Origin: Clostridia bacterium | GTDB lineage: Bacteria > Bacillota > Clostridia > UMGS1810 | NCBI GenBank assembly: GCA_017549745.1 | Contig: JAFYUA010000240.1 | Location: 1-25,110, forward strand | DNA length: 25,110 bases | Direction: 5' to 3' | Shown here: positions 1-6,941 of the stretch, in pieces | Layout: every line of letters begins with the position of its first letter | Numbering within the stretch: the stretch's first letter is position 1 | The notes under the pieces: model-generated | Databases searched by the model: none | Told to the model about the DNA's origin: nothing | What the model saw: the letters and a program-made list of their open reading frames with translations, nothing else | Translations under genes and position numbers: made by a program

Positions 1-281
1 ACACCGGGGAGCATGTTGGCGCCGATGCTATTGCACACTACCCTGTTGCCCCTCGACTCAAAAAGCGAGCAGAGGAGATTGTTGGTGGTGGTTTTGCCAT
101 TGGTGCCGCACACCATGACAATGGGGCCTTTGAGCTGCAGAGCCAAGCGGCGAAGCAGACCGGGGGAAATGCGCAGGGCAAAGCCGCCGGGTGCTGAGGT
201 GCTCATCTTGCCCGCCAGGCGCCCTGCCACTGTGAGAAGCTTGCACGCAATAATGGCGATAATATCTCTTAGTTTGTTCAT
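1..281 (-). CDS. murT: Lipid II isoglutaminyl synthase subunit MurT, N-terminal part
   Basis: MurT is a Mur-ligase-like ATPase that works with the glutaminase GatD to amidate D-glutamate of the lipid II stem peptide in the cytoplasm of Gram-positive bacteria. The gene runs off the window, leaving 93 codons. The visible protein has the MurT N-terminal helix (MNKLRDIIAIIACKLL), an SAPGG segment, and the Mur-ligase P-loop GTNGKTTT at residues 59-66, followed by NSIGANMLPG as in MurT proteins. The zinc ribbon and C-terminal DUF1727 domain lie outside. The start chosen is ATG at 281, about 10 bases after AAAGGA; an in-frame ATG at 290 sits too close to that site. It follows a small membrane protein by 32 bases. 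gatD would be expected next, beyond coordinate 1. Family assignment is firm; the reading frame differs from the longest open frames in this stretch, so it is easy to miss. Confidence 0.88.
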   Translation of the reverse strand, partial: MNKLRDIIAIIACKLLTVAGRLAGKMSTSAPGGFALRISPGLLRRLALQLKGPIVMVCGTNGKTTTNNLLCSLFESRGNRVVCNSIGANMLPG

Positions 282-313
282 GCTTATCATATCCTTTAAT
301 TTGTCTATTGTTA

Positions 314-760
314 TTATGCCGCGGGGAAGCCTGTGAGATACACAAGCAGGCAATCCACCAAAACACCTGAAGCAGAATAGATTATCCAGCGCACCGAGCT
401 ATGCAACGAGCATGCCACATATTTTTCCTTGTTGACCCAGCGGTGGAAAGGAATGAGCATAAACACCAATGCCACTGCATCGATTGCCAAAAGCGCTGCA
501 AAGTCACCTATGATAAGAAGCGAGAGGGTGTTGCCAAGGTCGGGAATCACAAGCCAGAAAAGAAGCTTGGCTACAGCACCTACAATCACACAAAACCTGA
601 AAATTACCTTGTATTCACCCAAAACACGCGATTCACCGCCTTTGTCACGAAGGTGGTCGGTTTTCATGCATTTGAAGCCTGTGTAGAATGCTACAAAGCT
701 GAGAGCAATTGATGTTACCACCAATGCAACCCTTACACAAAAGAATAAAAATGCCAGCAT
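314..760 (-). CDS. Small four-helix membrane protein, unknown function
   Basis: I do not recognise this 148-aa protein. It has four hydrophobic stretches, roughly residues 3-25, 54-73, 76-101 and 126-146, separated by short charged loops (KTDHLRDKGGES; HRWVNKEKY), so it should be an integral inner-membrane protein. No catalytic motif is visible. The ATG at 760 is preceded by AAAGAGG at suitable spacing. It begins 17 bases after the stop of the zinc-finger membrane protein and ends 32 bases before murT, so it may be read together with either. Whether it belongs to the kinase-helicase operon or to the cell-wall locus cannot be decided from sequence alone. Confidence 0.7.
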   Translation of the reverse strand: MLAFLFFCVRVALVVTSIALSFVAFYTGFKCMKTDHLRDKGGESRVLGEYKVIFRFCVIVGAVAKLLFWLVIPDLGNTLSLLIIGDFAALLAIDAVALVFMLIPFHRWVNKEKYVACSLHSSVRWIIYSASGVLVDCLLVYLTGFPAA

Positions 761-777
761 ATATTTATACCTCTTTC

Positions 778-1440
778 TTAATTATTGTCAATATGGGCAA
801 AAGGGAGAGACTGTGCAAAATCGTTCCACTTTTCACGCAATTGGTCTATGCACTCCTCTGCCTTATCGGTCACAGGCTCAAAGAGCACTGCATACCTTTG
901 CTTAGCCTCGACTGCATTGGCTTTGAGAATATCTTTCTTTTCCTTTAGCTCCCCTACCTTGGTCTCATTGAGAGTGTTGGCAGGATTTTGAACTGCCGTG
1001 GCGATATTCCCTGCTGCAAGCTCAAGCTTTCGTGCACAGCTCTGACTAAAGCTTGAGCGCCTCAGATGACTCATCTGATGAGTATATGCAAGGATTCTCT
1101 CGTTGGCGGGGTTATGGATGCTCACCATGCACACCACAAACGATAGCCACCCAACAATAGGAAGCACAACGCGGCGGTTTTTGACGGCAAGCCTGAGAAG
1201 CTCAAGAAGATAGAGACCCAAAACCTTGACGATAACACCAAAGGTGAGTTCTTCTTCGTCTATGTAGTGACCTATGCGTTTGATAATGGGCTGCATATAG
1301 TTGATGTTGAGCTTGTTCCTGGCTTTTTTTAGCTCACTGCGATATATGCGCGTGCGCTCGCTCTGAGGCATTGGCGCATGGCACGCGCAGCACATTGGGT
1401 CGGCAAGATTATTAACTGTCTGACAGGTACAGGTCCACAT
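778..1440 (-). CDS. Membrane protein with N-terminal RanBP2-type zinc finger
   Basis: A 220-aa protein of unknown function. Residues 2-20 fit a zinc finger of RanBP2 type: W2-x-C4-x-C6-x3-N10-x6-C17-x2-C20, with the W, N and four Cys of that pattern, although the first pair is C-x-C instead of the usual C-x2-4-C. A basic, amphipathic segment follows (30-90), then one clear membrane helix at about 91-108, then an Ala/Glu/Lys-rich helical region (about 135-205) likely to form a coiled coil. The ATG at 1440 has an excellent AGGAGGTG site and lies inside the end of the preceding gene (29-base overlap), which suggests translational coupling. As the last gene of the kinase-helicase operon it could tether the complex to the membrane or act as a membrane effector; both are inference. 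Confidence 0.72.
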   Translation of the reverse strand: MWTCTCQTVNNLADPMCCACHAPMPQSERTRIYRSELKKARNKLNINYMQPIIKRIGHYIDEEELTFGVIVKVLGLYLLELLRLAVKNRRVVLPIVGWLSFVVCMVSIHNPANERILAYTHQMSHLRRSSFSQSCARKLELAAGNIATAVQNPANTLNETKVGELKEKKDILKANAVEAKQRYAVLFEPVTDKAEECIDQLREKWNDFAQSLPFAHIDNN

Positions 1441-2551
1441 CGGGTGTCACCTCCTCTTGGGTATTGATAGCGTGTATTTCTTTGGCATACACGCTCAGAT
1501 GAACATGCTCGGGGTGCATCATAAGCTTTGCGCCTTCACTGCCCTCGGGCACAATCTCATAGGTGGCAGGGTTTTTGCCACCGCGTGTGAACACATCACC
1601 GATTTTTGCCTTTTGTTCGGTGAGAGCATATTCACGCTCTATCTTTGAAAGCGGCTCAAAATCGGCATCGGGGCGCACAACGGGCGTGACAGTCCTTTTG
1701 CCAAAATCAAACGAAAGCCCCCTATTTTGCATCTCGGTATGCACTGATTCGCTTATGGCAACGGGATTCCAAAAGACCCTCTCTCTGCCCTGAACGGGGA
1801 AAAGAATGAACGGATGAGGAAGAAAGTCATAGCGTATCATAAACGCTTCGACATACAGAATCTCATCAACACAAGCACCGAGAATTTCCTCAATATTGCG
1901 GTCTATCATTTCTTTGCCCTTGTAGCGCACAAGCTCTGAGTCAAGATGGTCTTTGACCTCGTCGCTTAAATCGCGCCCGATGGAATCAACAGGCAAAAAG
2001 CGCTTGTAGCGGTCAGGGTTTTTTTGCCAATAGAACGAGTCGATACCCGTGGAATTCTGCCACAGCTCATGGCTGAGCAAGGTGCCTGTGATGGCTTCAA
2101 ACTGCACCTGCATCACTGTGTCGAACACCTGAATGTTTTTGCCGTCGGCAAGTGATTCGCGGCCTTTGTCGGTGAGTTCACCGCCAGAAATGTGCTGATA
2201 GGTGTTTTCCATGAGATTGATGATGTTTTGCACCATTTTCAAATCTATGCCGAGCATCTCGGATATGACCTCGGGCGAAGTGACAGAGGCAGCATAGAGC
2301 CTTAGTATGAATAGCTCGATGGAGTCATAGTCCACGCGGGTTCTCTCGCGCACATTGACCGATGCAGTGGCCACAGGGCAAAGGAAAGGATAGAAATATA
2401 AAACCTTGCCGTGAGCGCCAAAGTCTGCCATCTTCTTTTGCCACATGGCAAGATAGCCTGAACCGCGCTGAAGATATTGAAAACGATAGTCCTTTTGGGG
2501 TTCGGCAGCTTCGCCGTTTTGCTGATTTATGTTTTCAGTGTTCATAATCAC
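1412..2551 (-). CDS. Hypothetical protein with predicted winged-helix region
   Basis: A 379-aa soluble protein I cannot assign to a named family. Residues 75-135 read like a winged helix-turn-helix: helix IELFILRLYAAS, then SPEVISEMLGIDLKMVQNII as a turn-helix pair, then GGELTDKGRES as a wing. The rest is mixed alpha/beta with aromatic-rich strands (residues 240-265) and a His-containing C-terminal segment (MMHPEHVHLSVYAKEIHAI, 344-362). No HxKx4D phospholipase D motif or other nuclease motif was seen. The start is taken as GTG 2551, whose GTGA overlaps the helicase stop by four bases and lies 6 bases after AAAGGA; ATG at 2545 is the alternative. Its coupling to the helicase on one side and the zinc-finger protein on the other implies a shared role, perhaps nucleic-acid or regulatory binding (inference). 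Confidence 0.7.
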   Translation of the reverse strand: MIMNTENINQQNGEAAEPQKDYRFQYLQRGSGYLAMWQKKMADFGAHGKVLYFYPFLCPVATASVNVRERTRVDYDSIELFILRLYAASVTSPEVISEMLGIDLKMVQNIINLMENTYQHISGGELTDKGRESLADGKNIQVFDTVMQVQFEAITGTLLSHELWQNSTGIDSFYWQKNPDRYKRFLPVDSIGRDLSDEVKDHLDSELVRYKGKEMIDRNIEEILGACVDEILYVEAFMIRYDFLPHPFILFPVQGRERVFWNPVAISESVHTEMQNRGLSFDFGKRTVTPVVRPDADFEPLSKIEREYALTEQKAKIGDVFTRGGKNPATYEIVPEGSEGAKLMMHPEHVHLSVYAKEIHAINTQEEVTPDVDLYLSDS

Positions 2552-5500
2552 TCAAAATCCTTTGATTTGATATATTCACCATTACCTTTTTTGACCTCGG
2601 TGAGCAAAAAGCTCATGAAGTTTGAAAAGCTCTGGACAGAATTGTCAAGCTCGGGTGAGGTGAATTCTTCTTTTGAAGCGTTGTCTGACGAATCGGGTGA
2701 ACTCTGCTCTTTCTTTTTGGCAAAGCCGAAGATGGGCGGAGCAGTTATTGGGAGAGTGAAGCGCTTTTGGCTCTCTTCTTCCTCCTCTTGGTCATCTTCA
2801 TCATAGTCATAATCATCATCGAAGTCGTAGTCGTCATCATAATCGTCGGCTTCGTCATTGTTGGTTTCTTCGATATCGACATCATATACGACCTCATTGA
2901 ACTCTTCGCGTATCTCTTCGTCATCATCGTCAATAGCATCGGTACAGGTGGTCAAAAAGTCAAAATCACCTATGATGACAATCTGACTTTTACAACGCGA
3001 AAGTGCCACATTGAGACGCCTGAGCTCATTGAGAAAGCCGATTTCGTTGCGGTCATTGCTTCGGGTGCAGCTATAGATGATGATTTTGCGCTCCTGCCCC
3101 TGGAAGCTATCGAGAGTGGCAATCATGGCTTCGATGTTGGAGCGCGACAAATGCGGAAATTCCTTGCGCACAACAGACTGAATTTCCTCTTTCTGACGCT
3201 TGAGCGCCGAAATTATGCCGATGTCACCAAACTTAACCTTACAATCGGGTGACAAAATATCGATTTTTTGGAGCACTTTGGCTATGATGCGAGCTTCACA
3301 TGGGTTGTAGCGGCTCTTTTTGTTGCTCTCGCGGTCATATTCGGTGACCTCACGGCGCACATCATCTGATTGGTCGCTCGTGTCGATGATAACAAGCGGA
3401 CTTTTGAACACCTCGGGTAAGAGAAGCGGCATAACGCCCTTTTTCTTATCGCCTGTGGTGTGATATTTTTTGTTGTAGAACCAGGTGGAGATGATGTCGG
3501 CAACCTCCTCGGGCATACGGAACTGAGTGTTCAGAAGAACCTTGTTGCGCTCGGGCAGACCTTTTTGCTCAAAGAGATATTCAAAAAAGCTCTTTTTGAG
3601 AAGCGAGGTGTCGATGCCCTCGTTGTCACAATGCTCCAAAAGCTCGCGGTCCACACTCGGCGGAATCTGCTTGTGGTCGCCAAGCATGAGGGTGCGTGTG
3701 GCTCTGGACATGGGCACTATGGCATCGTGAATCTGAATCTGACCTGCTTCGTCGATGATGGCAACATCAAAATCCAGATCCTGAACATCACGATTGGTGT
3801 TGATGCCTATGCATGTGGCACCGACAACCGACAGGTGACTTGCCAGGAGATTGGTGAGCACTGTGTTGTCCTTTTCGGACACATTGGTGTGCCAGTCAGA
3901 AAGAACGGTGCGGATTTGCTTGGTTTTCTCTTCGAGGGTAACGATAGCCGAAGCAAAGTCTTCAAGCTCTGATTTATTGGTGGAGAACTTATATGTAATA
4001 TTATCAAACGGAAGATCTGTGGTGATGGTGATGTCGGGCTTTGAGGTAAGATATTCTTCGAGGTTTGCATATTCGGTTTTAACGCGGACAAAATCACCGT
4101 TGCCCAGCAAAGCGATGAGCTCAGCTATTGCAGTGTTGTATAGCCCAACTAATGCAGGAGAATTATCAGCAAGGCGGAAATCACGCAAATATCCCTCAAG
4201 ACGGGCATGCTCTTTTCGTATCCAGCGTGTTTCGCGCATATGAAAGAGTCTGGCAAGGAGATTCTTTCTGGCATCTTCCTGAAGATATATCGCCTTGGCG
4301 GCAAAGTCTTCTTTGGCTTTGGCAAGGTCAGCAAGCTGCTTTGCCACTCTAATTTCCTCGGCGGCAATCTCTGCACCAAGAGAAGCTGCTATGTTCAATT
4401 GTTCTTTTATCTTGGCATAGTAGTCTGCGAGCTGCTCTTTGAGCGAAAATACGCGAGCGAAATTTTCTTTTTCCTCTTTGATGATAGATGTGGCATTATC
4501 GATGAGTGCAAGGGTTGAAGAAATGATGCGATGCCATTTGTCGGAATTGGCAAGGATTTTGTCCTGCATCTTCTGATGCTGATTTTCCAGCATATATGGA
4601 ACCACATTTGCCTGAACCTTTTCGGCATTACCCACACGGGCAATGACAAGGTCTTTGAATTCGGGATATTCCTCCATATAGTCGGCAATTCTATCAAACG
4701 CATTGTCCACTGCTTTGTTGTTCTTTGAAGAAATCAGCACTCTTTTGCGCTGACGCATATAATAGAGCGCCCATTCTACTATAATTGTGGTTTTGCCTGT
4801 GCCCGGAGGTCCGAGAACAAGGGCAAGGTCTTTTGATTTGATGCCTGCCTCAATTGCTTTTTGCTGCATATCGTTAAGAAGCGGCGAACGCTCATTTCTA
4901 ATTTCGTCAATTATGGGCTCGGTGTCGATGGTGTCATCGAAAGGCTCGGTGTCGATGGCATCGGGGTTATTGAACGCCTTTAGCATATACATGGAATTGA
5001 CTTCGCCGTTTCGAAACTTTTCGACCACAAAGTCTCTCACAAGCTTCTGGCATTGGTTGGCAGCTTTGCGGATAATGCCGCCGCTTGCAGGAAGGGCGGC
5101 TTCACTGAACTGGTCCTTGAAGCTCACAACCATGATGCGGCTTGCATCTTGCAACTCTCCCGTTTCGGCTATTCTGCCGCGCATTTCACCAAAGCTCAGC
5201 GCCACAAAGACCTCACTGCCTGTGGTGTAGGCGTCGGTGTCATAATCTTCACACACAAATTCATAAAGATATCGCTTGCGTTTGTCGCCTGAGTGCTTGA
5301 CCGATTTGCGGCTATAGTATGTGATGGGGCGGGTGGCGTCGGCTTTTTCTTGCTCCATATCCTGCTCGGCTTTGGCATAGGCGGTCACCGTTTGCAGATA
5401 TTTTTCGTCAAAATATTCTGCATTAAATTCAAATTCTTCTTTATCGGTCTTTTCTGTTTCGGTGAGGACATATTCCTTGAGAGCTTCATAGCCGTCACGG

Positions 5501-5967
5501 GGCATGTTGTCATTGTAGCGGAGGTTATATTTTGCCTTCATCTTGTCGGCAAGCTGCAGTGGAGCAACATCATGTGCGCGCTGACCGTCAATTATGCGCG
5601 AAAAGATTATGCCCTGCTCTGATATATTGACAAGCTTTACATCATTTTCAATAAAAGCGCGCTTTTGCTTTATGCCAGCAGTGAAAATACCCACAATGCC
5701 CAGGTTGTGATTGTCGTCATCGAATTCAACTCTGACAATATATCCCTTTGCAAAAATATCACAATACACAAGACCGCTTGATGTTTTATCCACATTACCT
5801 ATTTCAAGTACGCGTGCTTCATTGAGAAGAAAGTCCCTTATTGTATATCCGCGCCGGTCCTCCTCTTGAAATTTGTCGGCAAAGGCAAAAAAGACAACAG
5901 GGCATGGTGCACTAAACCATACATTATTGTCGGAAATTTTCAGACCGTGTTTCAGCGCTTCTCCCAT
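2548..5967 (-). CDS. UPF1-like superfamily 1 helicase (COG1112 type) with acidic C-terminal tail
   Basis: A 1139-aa helicase. Motifs in order: Q-like LNDMQQKAI (364-372), Walker A GPPGTGKTT (386-394), long charged helical insertion (about 500-695), SVVGATCIGI (713-722), Walker B DEAG (739-742), motif III LGDHKQIPP (762-770), TQFRMPEEV (814-822), TLDSFQGQE (951-959) and LNVALSRCK (985-993). These place it with UPF1/SMUBP2/Dna2-like SF1B helicases, which move 5' to 3' on RNA or DNA. The N-terminal 360 residues are unassigned. Residues 1013-1066 are a near-continuous Asp/Glu/Tyr tract. All helicase residues expected for ATP hydrolysis are present, so it should be active. No PLD, kinase or other nuclease domain is fused. 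The ATG follows AGAGGTGA. It overlaps the 49-aa gene by 16 bases and the next gene by four. UPF1-like helicases paired with Ser/Thr kinases occur in Mokosh anti-phage systems, which suggests nucleic-acid sensing here. Confidence 0.93.
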   Translation of the reverse strand: MGEALKHGLKISDNNVWFSAPCPVVFFAFADKFQEEDRRGYTIRDFLLNEARVLEIGNVDKTSSGLVYCDIFAKGYIVRVEFDDDNHNLGIVGIFTAGIKQKRAFIENDVKLVNISEQGIIFSRIIDGQRAHDVAPLQLADKMKAKYNLRYNDNMPRDGYEALKEYVLTETEKTDKEEFEFNAEYFDEKYLQTVTAYAKAEQDMEQEKADATRPITYYSRKSVKHSGDKRKRYLYEFVCEDYDTDAYTTGSEVFVALSFGEMRGRIAETGELQDASRIMVVSFKDQFSEAALPASGGIIRKAANQCQKLVRDFVVEKFRNGEVNSMYMLKAFNNPDAIDTEPFDDTIDTEPIIDEIRNERSPLLNDMQQKAIEAGIKSKDLALVLGPPGTGKTTIIVEWALYYMRQRKRVLISSKNNKAVDNAFDRIADYMEEYPEFKDLVIARVGNAEKVQANVVPYMLENQHQKMQDKILANSDKWHRIISSTLALIDNATSIIKEEKENFARVFSLKEQLADYYAKIKEQLNIAASLGAEIAAEEIRVAKQLADLAKAKEDFAAKAIYLQEDARKNLLARLFHMRETRWIRKEHARLEGYLRDFRLADNSPALVGLYNTAIAELIALLGNGDFVRVKTEYANLEEYLTSKPDITITTDLPFDNITYKFSTNKSELEDFASAIVTLEEKTKQIRTVLSDWHTNVSEKDNTVLTNLLASHLSVVGATCIGINTNRDVQDLDFDVAIIDEAGQIQIHDAIVPMSRATRTLMLGDHKQIPPSVDRELLEHCDNEGIDTSLLKKSFFEYLFEQKGLPERNKVLLNTQFRMPEEVADIISTWFYNKKYHTTGDKKKGVMPLLLPEVFKSPLVIIDTSDQSDDVRREVTEYDRESNKKSRYNPCEARIIAKVLQKIDILSPDCKVKFGDIGIISALKRQKEEIQSVVRKEFPHLSRSNIEAMIATLDSFQGQERKIIIYSCTRSNDRNEIGFLNELRRLNVALSRCKSQIVIIGDFDFLTTCTDAIDDDDEEIREEFNEVVYDVDIEETNNDEADDYDDDYDFDDDYDYDEDDQEEEEESQKRFTLPITAPPIFGFAKKKEQSSPDSSDNASKEEFTSPELDNSVQSFSNFMSFLLTEVKKGNGEYIKSKDFE
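2770..2931 (-). other. Acidic low-complexity tract of the helicase
   Basis: This stretch encodes helicase residues 1013-1066. It is built from GAY and GAR codons with repeated D-D-Y-D-type units, and the plus strand therefore shows runs of TCATCATC-type triplets. The tract lies just after the last helicase motif. Such tails can mimic nucleic acid or bind basic partners; that is inference. The triplet-like DNA could also change length by slippage. Confidence 0.85.
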
Positions 5968-6101
5968 TTTATCACCTCTTTTTGCACAGGCAAGGTGCTG
6001 AGCGCTTCGAGTTCTTGCTCGCTAAGATTCAAAAACTCGCGGTCATATTCATCCAAAAGCTCAGCTATTGATTTTACCTGATTGTTTTCTTTAGCAGACA
6101 T
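5952..6101 (-). CDS. 49-aa acidic small protein between kinase and helicase
   Basis: A short gene encoding 49 residues, unknown function. The protein is mostly predicted helix and rich in Glu/Leu (SIAELLDEYDREFLNLSEQE), ending in a basic WEKR. The start is ATG 6101, because GGAGG at 6111-6115 stands nine bases upstream; a longer in-frame start at 6152 lies deep inside the kinase gene and lacks such a site. It overlaps the end of the kinase gene by 28 bases and the start of the helicase gene by 16, so it is wedged between both in a different frame. The position, the strong ribosome binding site and the helical composition argue for a real gene, possibly an adaptor or kinase substrate (it contains S11, S27 and S35/T36). 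Function is a guess. Confidence 0.68.
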   Translation of the reverse strand: MSAKENNQVKSIAELLDEYDREFLNLSEQELEALSTLPVQKEVIKWEKR

Positions 6102-6937
6102 TCTATCGCTCCTCCGTCGCGCAAGCGTTTTTTGGGGTTGTAGGCAAGGCACTGCCTGAGTATGTCATCAATCTGCCTCGGCACATTGGGATTGACCTTG
6201 GTGATGAGGGGAATGTTTTTCCACTCACCCGTTTGCTTGTCGAGCACCAGATCCTCTCCAAGCACAAGCCGTTTGCCGCAGAGTAGCTCATACATAATAA
6301 GCCCGAATGAAAACACATCCACTCTTGATGAATCGGCACTTCCTGAAAAAAGTGCGCTCTGCTCAGGCGACTGATAGCCGAGTGTGCCTGTGCCGCGCAT
6401 GGTGCGCGAAGCGGATATACCAAAATCGACAAGGTAGATTCTCTCGTGAGGATATGTGCCCTTTATGATAATGTTTTGCGGTTTGAGGTCTTTGTGCTGA
6501 GTGTAGTCACCCATACCCGGGATTTTGCGGTGAATGCTCCTTAGAACTCCTGCAATGGAGGCAAGGCGCCTGAGATTTTTGAAGGTGGTCTCGCGTTCGA
6601 GCACATATTGACTGTCAGCGTCTATTTTTTTGGCAAGGGTGTCACCCTCTATGTATTGCATGACAATGTAGAGGCGTGTGCCGCGATAGTAGCTATAGTA
6701 TATCACGGGAATGTTGGCATCGTGCGACTCCAATTTTGCGAGCACATTGACTTCATTCATATATGCCCTCAGAGCAGTCTGATTGGCGGCATCGATGACC
6801 TTGATGCCCACCACTCTGCCTGTGCCGACCTCGCACGCCTTGTAGAAAGCAGTTTTGTTCTCAGCCGATTCATACACTGTGCTCTGAATTATATATTTAT
6901 AATCTTTGTGGATTGAAACCTCATTGCTTTGCTGCAT
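6074..6937 (-). CDS. Soluble Hanks-type serine/threonine protein kinase
   Basis: A 287-aa protein that is essentially one kinase domain, with no membrane helix, PASTA or other sensor domain. Catalytic features present: VVGIKVI with the ATP-binding K46, alpha-C Glu E62, catalytic loop HKDLKPQN (H148, D150, K152, N155), DFG at 171-173, SPE at 190-192, conserved Asp at 207 and Arg at 271. The glycine-rich loop is degenerate (no clear GxGxxG near residues 20-33), but everything needed for phosphotransfer is there. The gene starts four bases after the stop of the pseudokinase gene with AGAGGGT upstream, so the two are surely co-translated. Most housekeeping Gram-positive kinases (PrkC/PknB) are membrane-bound with PASTA repeats; this one is not. 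Likely substrates are the operon partners (inference). The kinase call is secure. Confidence 0.93.
   Translation of the reverse strand: MQQSNEVSIHKDYKYIIQSTVYESAENKTAFYKACEVGTGRVVGIKVIDAANQTALRAYMNEVNVLAKLESHDANIPVIYYSYYRGTRLYIVMQYIEGDTLAKKIDADSQYVLERETTFKNLRRLASIAGVLRSIHRKIPGMGDYTQHKDLKPQNIIIKGTYPHERIYLVDFGISASRTMRGTGTLGYQSPEQSALFSGSADSSRVDVFSFGLIMYELLCGKRLVLGEDLVLDKQTGEWKNIPLITKVNPNVPRQIDDILRQCLAYNPKKRLRDGGAIECLLKKTIR
6111..6115 (-). promoter_or_regulatory. Ribosome binding site of the 49-aa gene
   Basis: The minus strand reads GGAGG here, nine bases before ATG 6101 and inside the kinase coding sequence. It decides the start of the 49-aa gene in favour of the shorter form. Confidence 0.75.
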
Positions 6938-6941
6938 ATTT

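Noticed and set aside
58..366. A 102-codon minus-strand frame and a 107-codon plus-strand frame at the left edge.
   Set aside because: Both are shadows: the third frame encodes the unmistakable MurT P-loop region GTNGKTTT.
2767..3252. A plus-strand frame of 161 codons beginning with a very hydrophobic, Ile/Val-rich stretch that looks like membrane helices.
   Set aside because: It is the complement of the helicase acidic tract: GAY/GAR codons read backward give Ile/Val codons. No ribosome site, and the helicase is certain.
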